Of a stretch of 64,000 nucleotides of DNA, positions 24,649 through 64,000 are shown piece by piece. The translations under genes and the position numbers were made by a program. Source of the stretch: Heterobilharzia americana (lineage: Eukaryota; Platyhelminthes; Trematoda; Strigeidida; Schistosomatidae); contig OX104132.1 of assembly GCA_944470555.2 (NCBI GenBank), forward strand, positions 1,807,755 through 1,871,754, read 5' to 3'. Under the pieces are notes generated by a model. The model ran no database searches. It had not been told where the DNA came from and worked only from the letters and a program-made list of their open reading frames with translations. Position 1 is the first letter of the stretch. The number at the start of each line of letters is the position of its first letter.

Positions 24649-25686
24649 TCAGGACTGATAAAACTCTCCAGATGGACGTGTCGGCGTTTGATACTTGATA
24701 CGAGCTTTTCCTATAAAGCTTGTGGTTCTGCTGCAGTCGCTAGTTGCAGGCGATTCCGACGTCAGTGTTTCCGTCTTGATGGGAGTTTTCGATGTTTCCG
24801 GTTGCCTTACTGTGGAATCGGACTTGGAATCCGAGAAATCTGGTGCCTCACTAATGTTGACCGTTTCTCGTCTGCTGGAGCGTTCGACTGTGGCAACTTT
24901 GTCTGACTTATTAATCACTTTGAAAGGCCCTTCATAAGCGATCGCAAGGGTTTTCTTACGCCGTTGCACCCTATAAAAACGTGAACGCAGTTTGAGATGC
25001 ATTGAGCTACGTACAATTGGTTGTCTTGGTGTCGTGTGGATTGATGTCGTAGTGCACTCATATTGTGTGGTAGTTATTGGACATAGTTAGTCAAGTCCAG
25101 TGAAACGTCTCTTGCCTGCTTAAAATATTCTCTTGGGAATCGTAAGGTAGTCCCACAAACCATCTCGACAGCACGACAGCCAGTGTCCTGCCTGACACTC
25201 GAACGTAAACCAAGGGGAACTAGTGGTAACTTGTCGCTCCATTTGTCACCAGTCTCTACCGCCATCGGCACCACTCTTGTTTTCGATGGAATCTTGAGAG
25301 AATACTGCTGGGCGCAAGATGCTTCTTAGGCGCTTGATCCCGAGTAGTTCGGTTGGTTGTTGAAGCGGAAAACCGTAGAACTGCGCACCTCTGTCTGTAT
25401 TGCTGACACTTGGGACACCAAAGTTAGGAGTCCAGTATTGGATGATGTTTATGGTTACTGTTTCGGCATTGACCATCTCATAAAATCTGTCTAAATATGG
25501 TTAGTTGTGGCTGAAACTGTTGGCCAGAGGTAGTGATCCAACGTTGTCGGCATGTATATGATCAGATCTACCACCTGGTGAGGAAAATCGCACGGTTGGC
25601 CGCTGGCACACTGGACAGGCTCTGGACCACCGTCGAAGATCTCGGTTCATATTTGGCCAGATGTATCGGTCAGTAATCAACTTCAC
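24649..25686 (-). pseudogene. Gypsy integrase fragments
   Basis: The zinc-binding and early core part is at 25686-25501: YIWPNMNRDLRRWSRACPVC followed by Q, the C-x2-C half of the H2C2 finger, then DHIHADNVGSLPL for the first catalytic Asp block. 25476-25246 carries WTPNFGVPSVSNTDRGAQF, the second catalytic Asp block (T-D-R-G). 25274-25074 carries WSDKLPLVPLGLRSSVRQDT. 25002-24649 carries LKLRSRFYRVQRRKK and YEGPFKVINKSDKVATV, the C-terminal chromatin or DNA-binding region. The frames are separated by stops, so no intact integrase is encoded. Confidence 0.85.
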
Positions 25687-26034
25687 CTTATCTCGAATAC
25701 CAGGATGATAAGTGCCATGCGTCTTAGGAAAACTAATGCCTCATTGATAAAGGCACAAACGGACATGGTTTACTCTTGGATTCCTTACAGGTGTTGGGTA
25801 GAAAGTCACCAAACATCACTTCTACGAGATGCAATGAGGTGTTCACATTGCCTCTCAAGTGTCTCAGGTCCTCACCGTCGCCTGCAGCCTTTCAACTTCT
25901 GCTAGGTCGATGTGTTAGCGTTCCAAGGCATTTGTGTGCATACGGGGCAAAGCATCAGATGCCTCACTTTCGTTGTCTCCCATATACCCTGTGTCTGAAG
26001 TGAATTACAAAACAAACTCCAAACATCGAACTTC

Positions 26035-26281
26035 TCACAGAGAATAGTCGCCGGGTTTAATTTGAATTGTCTTTGCGAGTGGCCCGCGGTCAGTGAATAC
26101 TGCAGTTGCGTGCTCTTCGAGCATATATCTGAAATGCTTGATAGCTAAGTAGATCCCAGAAAACTCTACTGAATGTACTGTATTGCCACTGAGAAGCATT
26201 AAGCCGCTTCGAGAAGAAAAATAATGGTTCCCACTGACAATGGAAAAACTGTTGTAACGCTGCGCCCACAGCAACATTCAA
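26035..26281 (-). pseudogene. Gypsy RNase H fragment
   Basis: Two overlapping frames give VAVGAALQQFFHCQWEPLFF, FSKRLNASQWQYSTFSR, and then, after a frame change, GIYLAIKHFRYMLEEH and AVFTDRGPLAKTIQ. The last block corresponds to the usual F-T-D-H-K/R-P-L-A motif. An upstream D-A block (MTDACMNVAVGAA) is also visible. The frameshift lies near 26150. Confidence 0.8.
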
Positions 26282-27600
26282 GCATCTGTCATGGCTGCTA
26301 GTGGTGCCTCCGAATCGCGACGGGGGAGAAGAGTTTCAGAACTAGAGTAAGCTTTGCTTGCTAAAGCACCAAGGGCCGCTCGTGTCATGTGAACCACTAT
26401 CTCGTCCTTGCAACAAATCTGTCAATGGTTGGGCCACTTCAACACAATCAGGTATGAAGTTTTAATAGAAGCCCATTAACCCAAGAAATCTCAGCTTTCA
26501 AAACGAGTCTGGGGCAAGACATATTTTAATTGCGTAACCGGTTTAACACTGTCAGCATCAACAATCTGATTCGAAAACTGTGGGATTTTTTGCCGAATTC
26601 CCACTTCCGAGGATTGACTGCAATGCTATATTCACGCAGTAGTTCGTAAAGCGCCCTTAGATGTTGCGGGTGTTCTGTTTCAGATATACTAGCTACTAGT
26701 GAGTTGTCTATCTGTGTACTGACAAAAGGTAAGCCATAAGTACCTGATCCATAAGTCTTTGGAAGGCTGTGGCAACATTTTTGGAACCAAACGGCATGGA
26801 AATAAATTAGAGTGGTTCGAAACTAGTGATGATCACAGTTTTAGGAACATCATTGGGTTCCACGGTGATACGGCAGTAAGCCCACACGAAGTCAGTCTTA
26901 GGAGCAGTACTTACTTCTGTCATGGAGTTCATAAAATCATATGTGTGAAGGACTGGTTATCCATCAGGGCTTTAATGGGATAAAGAAATACATTTCATAA
27001 CTTCTTGGTTCGAAACATCATAAGGTGTTCCTGGTTGACGCTTCAGCAGCTTATCCTTACTTGTTCAGTACCTTCTTCCGGTAAAGCGGAACTTGTGTAT
27101 CAGAACTTTTTGCTTTGTGAAGCTATATGACTAGCCAATAAGGAACGTTCTAGGCTGACAAACCAAAACTGCGGGTCATTAAACTCAAAAGAAGGCATAG
27201 GAGGACCAGTGGCACCCACGAACCCTAAATTTGGAAAGTCTGAGTATGAGGGTTCTAAGACATCAGTACTGGTACAGCAAAACACAACCATGTCAAGAAC
27301 TTAGAATAATAAGGGTAGGAAAACTACAACGGACAACTATGTAAACGCCAACCACGAAGCGCCTGGAAATATTCTCGGTATATATATACATATGTATATC
27401 CGTATTGTGTACAATTGCTGGTAACTGAAAATAATATTAGTATCTGCCGGTAAAACTTTCAAAAGTTTGACCGCGTCGGGCTCACCAGTTTCTCGATCTG
27501 TGATTTCTGACCCCAAATGTATGTCTGCTTCCCGATATACTGTCGCCTATTTGTTATCGACGGTGATGCTGATTCACCTAGGCCAGACACTGTAAACTTC

Positions 27601-28014
27601 AGGAGATAAAGAGTAGTCCAAAGCAGGATGCTGTATTGACTGAAGAGCCGACAAAAATTTTAGATCAGTACAATTAAACAAAACTTCAACTATGAGGCAT
27701 TAAGCATGCAAACAAAACGATATGAAATATATGCTACAGTCTCGCTGTGAAGAGTAGCCCTCGATCGTCCCAAGGTGATCTTCAGCGTCCTGGAAAATCG
27801 AGGGCAATTGTTCGGAAGGCAGACATATCGCGATCCCGACTGTGTTATGACGCTCCTTTCAGTGTTCGTTACCTTTGGAATCGAAACAAATGTCCTTGGG
27901 ACTACGGAAAGTTTCACGAAGACGGAAATGGTAAACATCAAGAAATATTTATGAATAAAATTTTAATTAATTTTGCGGAATATTTGACCCCTCGATGTAA
28001 ATGATGCCGTTACG
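27601..28014. other. Unassigned sequence between the gypsy remnant and the right direct repeat
   Basis: No protein similarity is seen. It is a candidate for the 5' LTR of the minus-strand gypsy element by position only. Confidence 0.3.
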
Positions 28015-28913
28015 ACGAACAGTAAGAAATGTTTCGTATTCCTAGTAAAACAAGTGCCGAGAAAAAATCTTCCTGAAAGATAGAAAGAAACGACGCGTGT
28101 TTACACACGTTAAACAGCTGAGTAAGTTTCCAAATCTCCTGAAAACCTAACAGATCGACGTGAACGTGTTTCTCGTTTTGTCGATGACAGTCATATGTCT
28201 ATTTCGCTAATTGGATCGTTGAGAAATTCGGTAATCACACCTCCCACCGGTCGCTTTAAGCAAGGTGTAGGATTACAGAAGGATAACGCTTTGATGTAGA
28301 GCCGTTGACAATCATTGGTCGAAAGCCAATCGTTCATATCCGTTTTGGGAACCATACGCAGCGATGATACTCAAGAACAGTTCAACGATGTGATACTGCC
28401 TTGTTCAAGCACGTGATCGAGTTCGGTTTTCGCTGGTCTGAGCCCATCAAGGGCCACATGGCGTGCTTTGAATGCCACAGGTGAACCCGTGGTTGTGATG
28501 TGATTCACAACATTGCTGGTTGTCCACTCCAGATTACTGGTCACTTGCCTCAATCCCGGATATTCTTCTGACTCTGTATGATGGGATCAGTCGACTGAGC
28601 GCTTCGTCCTAACTATGGCTAGACTCGGACTCATGTAGGTGCTTCCACCTATGGATAACTACGTCTTCTTATCTGTCAGTCATCGTGGATGAGGATTTAC
28701 GAGTGGGTCGTAATGGCCCAGCAAATCTGTGCGAATGGCGGTCAAGGAAACATCAGTGGGATGAAAACTTCAGTGAATAATTTTGCGTCAACTCAGGTTG
28801 GGATAGATGAACCTTCTTCTAGGGTTCGAATCGTCTCACCGTTAGCCGCTTTGAGATTGAAGGATAGACAAGGACGGCGTTCGTTCGTGAATGTGGGAAG
28901 TACCCTAACATCT
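28015..28913. repeat. Right copy of the ~900-bp direct repeat
   Basis: Near-identical partner of 394-1293 in the same orientation. It ends about 520 bases upstream of the first kinesin-13 coding exon, so it may sit in that gene's promoter or 5' leader. Single-base differences include an extra C near 28234, a lost A near 28402, and GGG instead of GGGG near 28822. Confidence 0.85.
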
Positions 28914-29431
28914 TTCCCTTTATCGGGGTGTTCTACTCAAGATTGTTTTTACGCCCAGACATACACGGTATTTCCATGTATGCCAGAAGTTTCTATATAA
29001 ACGGAATGGATTTGTTCGAAATGTTGCTTTTATCTAATGTCTTCTGCCACTTATCATCTTACGGGTGAATTCTTGTTGAGGATGCATTTTAAGTTCATGC
29101 TTCATTTTGAGTTTATTGTTGACACATATTATGGGAAGAAGGAGTGAACTACCAGATTGCATTTGTAGGTTTTGCTGTTTGTAGCACTGTTATTTTCAAA
29201 ACCGAACATATTTGAAATGCGCGCTTTGCTCAGTATCTCGAATGCAAATATCTTTTAACTACTTTAATCAGCCGAAGGAATGAAGGAGTATACAATACAC
29301 TTATTATTCTCCGGTGTAGTCACCATGGTATCAACACTTGTTGTAACGCTGTGGCACTTTCGTTGCCTCATTTGAGTTGAATGGATTCAGCAGGAAATAT
29401 TGTTCAGCGCTAGTTTTCGAACTGATGAGGT
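28914..29431 (+). other. Region upstream of the kinesin-13 start codon
   Basis: AT-rich, probably 5' leader and promoter of the downstream gene. I see no clear TATA box or spliced-leader acceptor that I can support. Confidence 0.4.
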
Positions 29432-60451
<31,020 letters not shown>

Positions 60452-60608
60452 TAGAGATAGCTATGCAATAAATAATTTTATTTATTTATTATTTATTTAA
60501 TCATATCCCCATTAGGAAATTTAATAACTACAATAAAATAGATGTCTATTTAAAATATGTAATGTATATTAACGTAATATATTTGAAGCAATCTAACCAT
60601 ATATTTAT

Positions 60609-61018
60609 TTTGAACTTTTGTATTTTTGGGGCCGGATGGTCGAAAGGAAACGACAAGTGAACCAACACCGCCGGCCCGGTAGACCGTGGGGCATGGTGGA
60701 GTGTGTTATTTTTGGGGCCGACCTTTTGTAAGCCCCCCCCCTTCCACTGAGAAAGCAGCATCAGCATGGCACTGCTGGTCATCCAAGGGAAACACCTTAT
60801 TGCTGTCACACCCCATCCAGCTAGCAGCGGTACGACTTCACCCTCACACCCCTATTATAGTGTAGCAATTTACACTATAACGGTAACTGCTTTTCGTCTA
60901 ACCACTATCCAACAGACCTTTCTGGTATGGTAGGAATTCGAGGGAACAAGCGTTACACCAGAATAGCTCGTTGGGTCATTATGATATGCAAGCCCGACCA
61001 CCACGTCAAGGTAGCAGC
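60609..61018 (-). mobile_element. RTE-B 5'UTR, inverted
   Basis: Antisense match to 43.72-44.11 kb (shared words include CCATACCAGAAAGG, GCTGCTAGCTGGATGGG and AGCAGTGCCATGCTGATGCT). It carries a 10-bp perfect hairpin at 60855-60880 that is imperfect in the 43.9-kb copy. Confidence 0.8.
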
Positions 61019-61024
61019 TATCGG

Positions 61025-61285
61025 TCGGCTCAGAACCGATGTCAGTGGCTCAGATGTATACACACATTATCCTCATCTTAACAACGCTATACCGAATCTC
61101 ACCATTTTGTTACTCCTGTTTCCTTTCTTCTCGTACTTTATATTTCTTTTGACTGCATTCACTTATCTTCATCCTTCACCTCACTACCTTTTTACTTGAT
61201 GAACTGACGTGAGATCTGGCAACTCAGACCGTTACACAGCAATGCCTGGTCCTATATTGATAATGATGATGATGATGACCACATA
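61025..61285 (+). mobile_element. RTE-B 3'UTR, plus strand, next to its inverted 5'UTR
   Basis: CAGAACCGATGTCAGTGG, CATTATCCTCATCTTAACAA, GCAACTCAGACCGTTACACA and a GATGATGATGATGA tail match the ends of other RTE-B copies. Confidence 0.8.
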
Positions 61286-61399
61286 TATACAAACATCATG
61301 ATCATTTGTATGAAAATTAGCCAAATATAGAGGAATTTGAACATTTTATATAGATTTATTTATTCATTCGAGATTAATATTCATTATGAACTGATATTA

Positions 61400-61535
61400 G
61401 TTAAAGGGAGATTAAAAACCTGGAGGCACTAAGTAATCAAACTATTTCGTCCTAGTATAGTACTCCTCAACAGTGCTTACCTATGATTCTTATCTCACCA
61501 GGGATCGAACCCAGGATTCTGATATCATTAGGTTG
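61400..61535 (-). mobile_element. tRNA-headed hammerhead SINE (family 2)
   Basis: On the minus strand a B box (GGTTCGATCCCTGG) is followed by GCACTG, UUGAGGA (first core base changed), stem II GUACU/AGGAC, GAAA and a decayed stem III. Inactive core. Confidence 0.7.
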
Positions 61536-62095
61536 ACTTCCAATAGTCCATATTTCCTATTTCATAGATTTTGAAATACTTTTACAAGTAAATGGTCTAG
61601 TCCATGATGAAAATCAAGGAAAAAGGTAGTTTTGCTAATAATCACCCTTGATAATAAAAGTGATTTGCCAATGTAGGGGGGGGGCGGTTTATGTAGCTAG
61701 AGCTTTAAGAAATCAAAGTGGATACCCACAGTAGGCCCTAGTGTTTGTTTTTACTGAAGTGGGAAGGGGGAGGGGTGTAGTAGCAACTATGAAGATTTAG
61801 TTAATGTCGTGTGTATGGTAATTTCCGATAGATGAATCTTGCCGACGAATTATGAGAATATCTAGGAGTGTTAAAAAGTCATCTTTTTGTTTCTTGAACA
61901 TTTAGGTTATACCACTCTAAGCTTCGTTTATTCGATTAGAAATCGTTATAAGCATCTTCGGGATCCTTCAGTTTAGTATATTTGTTTTCATATGATACCG
62001 TCGTTGATTGGACCGAATTGATCGGTCTCTATTGGCATACGGGCCCCTGTGCGGATACCTCGATATTACCAGTGTTTTAATTATGTTAATGATGG

Positions 62096-62285
62096 ATCGT
62101 GGCTAGCAGTGGAATCCAGGATGCGCATTTCGTTCTATTTGAGACTCACTGGTCAGTTGGATGTACCTGCTTCCCAGTGAGTGATGTTGTTCCCACCGGG
62201 ATTTGGACTCGGGAGCGATCGCTTCAAACGCCAGCGCGTTATCCACTACACCACCGAGCCACGATAGCCACTTCTTGTACGAAGG
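62096..62285 (-). mobile_element. Smα-like SINE with tRNA head and interrupted hammerhead
   Basis: Minus strand: GGTGGTGTAGTGGATAACGC (A-box region), GAGTCCAAATCCCGG (B-box region), then ATCCAA, CUGACCAGUGA (core carrying an insertion), GUCUC … GAAC, GAAA, UGCGCAUC and CUGGAU. Confidence 0.8.
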
Positions 62286-62366
62286 GTACAGTTCTTAGTA
62301 TATGATTGTTTTTATATGATACCGTCTTTGATTGAACCGAATTAATCGGTCTCTATTGGCAGGTAC

Positions 62367-62411
62367 ATCCAGCTGACGAGTCTTAAATAGGACGAAATAC
62401 GCATGCTGGAT
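62367..62411 (+). ncRNA. Smα-type hammerhead, core intact except cleavage base
   Basis: Stem I ATCCAG pairs perfectly with CTGGAT. The core CTGACGA fits CUGANGA. Stem II GTCTT/AGGAC closes AAAT. GAAA is intact. The base at the cleavage position is G (…CATG then CTGGAT), which the hammerhead rule (H = A, C or U) does not allow. Confidence 0.75.
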
Positions 62412-62499
62412 TCCACTGATAGCCACGATTCATCATTATCATCCTTCAGTTTATCCTATATCATGATAATGTTATTCACACGTATTTTCATCATTGATA

Positions 62500-62790
62500 T
62501 CTTCGTTTGATAGAATCATTGTGTGAACAATATTGAGGTTAGGCGAAGGATACTAGACAAGATAGGCGAGTTGTTTGATAAGGCGCTGAACCTTTGTCGT
62601 TTTAAATGGCTTGAAAATCTGTTGCACATGTCAAGTTACCGCCTACATCGGATGTCTATGTTAGGATGGAAAAACGGTTCAGGATAGCCGACCAGATCAA
62701 GACATGACATCTGTCGATAAGGTTGAGGATTTTTTGTGTCAAAGTTGGAAATAAGTCACAGTGACGTAGATATATATTCATTCCTTGATA
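62500..62790 (+). mobile_element. RTE-B-like C-terminal fragment, decayed
   Basis: Sequence such as GAACAATATTGAGGTTAGGCG, GATAAGGCGCTGAACC and TTAAATGGCTTG corresponds to the coding region around the NAEVRR and LHRLRWLGH blocks of RTE-B. Highly diverged. Confidence 0.55.
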
Positions 62791-63279
62791 TCGTCTAAAC
62801 CTTGAATGTTTGCACTAACTACTGTCTTCAGATTGTTTATTCTTTTCACTTTGTTATAACTTTATCTGTATATTCACCTATTCTTTGCATGGTTACCACG
62901 TTGACCACGTATGACAATAGGAACCATTGATACACTTCCGTGTAATGTTCTATCTGGCTATCACTAAAAGTTAATCCTTTTGCAATTTTATAGTCAGTAG
63001 ACAATGATTTGATAAATTTTTATCAGTGTATACAATAAGGACATTTGAATATTAATTGAATGGAAACAATTGGCAAAAAACTATGAACCAAGATTTTATG
63101 CCTTTTTAATACTAGTCAGTATGGTGTATTAACAACCTTGATAAAACTGTTACCCACGCTTGAGATTTGAACTTGTATCATACAGTGTTGCATTCACTGA
63201 CATGAATACTGATCTATCTACACTGAGATTGATTTTTTGTGGGAGTGAGTTATTTTCTCAAGGCATTTATTGTGATTTA

Positions 63280-64000
63280 TTATTTGTCCTTTAAGTTCCT
63301 AGTGAAACATAAGGCTTCACTAGCTTATAGCCATTTCACTCTCTTCTCGCTAGTCTTCTCTCTTAACCTGGCTTCACAACTACCCATAAGTTTTCATTTC
63401 TTCCTCATACTATCTCCTCCATATCACCTTCGGACGCCCATCTCATCCTTTCCCATTTGAGTTCTACTAGAGGGTTTGGCTTGGTGCGTGATCTCCCCAA
63501 ACCATTCTTTCAGTGTATGCTCGATCCATTCGCACTTCCCTCTGGATATTTATTGGACGGTAGCTTCTTCGTTGGTTCGTTGTCAGAATAAGTTTCTGGT
63601 TGTTTATTCTTTTTAATCTTCTCATTTTATCTTGAGTGTCGAGTGAGCATAGGCGGTAGCTGTTGATGTATGCCTGTAGTTTGTTGGAAATGCTTTTCAT
63701 AACGTACCGAATCTCTGAACCATCACATAGAAGCATTGCCTTGATTGGCTTACTGTTGAATATCCGCATCTTGTTTATGCCTTATATTGAGTGCATTAGA
63801 TCTCCATACTGATTACAAATTAATCCAGGAAGGCCTGTCTTGCTGTCTTTCCGATGCTGGTTGGCTTTGATATCTTCATCTGTGCCTATGCTGCCTAGAT
63901 ATGTAGGTAGTTAGGTGAAAGCGACAACTTCGTTTAGATTTCTCCGGTTGATGGTGATTGATACTTGTTGTTATTGGTTAATTATCTTTCTCACCTGTGT
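63280..64000 (-). mobile_element. RTE-A copy (RTE-A4), minus strand, runs off the window
   Basis: Frame 63769-63467 gives RIFNSKPIKAMLLCDGSEIR, SISNKLQAYINS and REVRMDRAYTERMVWGDHAP, the RTE-A C-terminal blocks, decayed. Sequence to 64000 continues with the NGRNLKE-type region. Confidence 0.75.

Larger units (their letters stand above)
24100..27600 (-). mobile_element. Ty3/gypsy LTR retrotransposon remnant with internal deletion
   Basis: Read on the minus strand the order is gag, reverse transcriptase, RNase H, integrase, the Ty3/gypsy order. A gag N-terminus at 27291-27100 carries MPSFEFNDPQFWFVSLERSL. Reverse transcriptase sequence follows directly (about 27000-26400), with FGSKNVATAFQRLMDQVL near 26790-26740 and FLGLMGFY plus EVAQPLTDLLQGRDS near 26480-26410. 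RNase H is at 26281-26035 and integrase at 25686-24649. Most of gag, the zinc knuckle and the protease are missing between 27.1 and 27.0 kb. A sequence TGGTGAGCCCGACGCGG near 27490 (minus) could be the primer-binding region. LTRs were not resolved. Confidence 0.8.

Noticed and set aside
28689..29000. 103-codon open frame spanning the right repeat edge as a kinesin-13 upstream gene
   Set aside because: Half of it is repeat sequence and the left repeat copy is frameshifted in this region; there is no similarity to known proteins.

Overview
The window looks like nuclear DNA of a blood fluke (Schistosoma or a close trematode relative). It is AT-rich and dominated by non-LTR retrotransposons of the CR1 and RTE types. 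It also holds several tRNA-headed SINEs that carry hammerhead-ribozyme motifs (the Smα type known from schistosomes), and one host gene whose short exons are scattered over more than 30 kb. I cannot name the species from sequence alone.

Left block, about 0.4-28.9 kb: a graveyard of decayed transposons bracketed by two direct copies of a ~900-bp repeat that look about 98% identical by eye (394-1293 and 28015-28913). Inside, left to right: a plus-strand CR1 remnant (CR1-D), a plus-strand RTE remnant (RTE-A1), the best preserved CR1 element (CR1-A, minus strand: 5'UTR, ORF1 with a PHD-like zinc finger and two RRM-like modules, ORF2 with endonuclease and reverse transcriptase), a plus-strand CR1 fragment (CR1-E), two more minus-strand CR1 copies (CR1-B, CR1-C) and a minus-strand Ty3/gypsy remnant. 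All coding regions are broken by frameshifts, stops or lost catalytic residues. I found no host gene here.

Right block, 29.4 kb to the end: one plus-strand host gene, a kinesin-13 (KIF2/MCAK-type microtubule depolymerase). Seven coding exons are visible (29432-29495, 33923-34016, 35991-36041, 41328-41742, 50435-50686, 51682-51937, 60343-60446), about 412 residues. They cover the N-terminal domain, a Ser/Thr/Pro-rich linker, the charged neck and the first motor-domain strand; the rest of the motor lies beyond the right edge. One junction (exon 2 to 3) does not keep frame with a GT-AG intron.

The introns are packed with RTE copies of two families (RTE-A and RTE-B, both orientations), Smα-like SINEs, a second tRNA-headed SINE family with its own hammerhead motif, and ATT-rich simple sequence. 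Inverted RTE-B pairs flank exon 4 and exons 5-6, and two foldback structures lie just upstream of exon 7. One hammerhead (59956-60001, minus strand) has an intact core by inspection.
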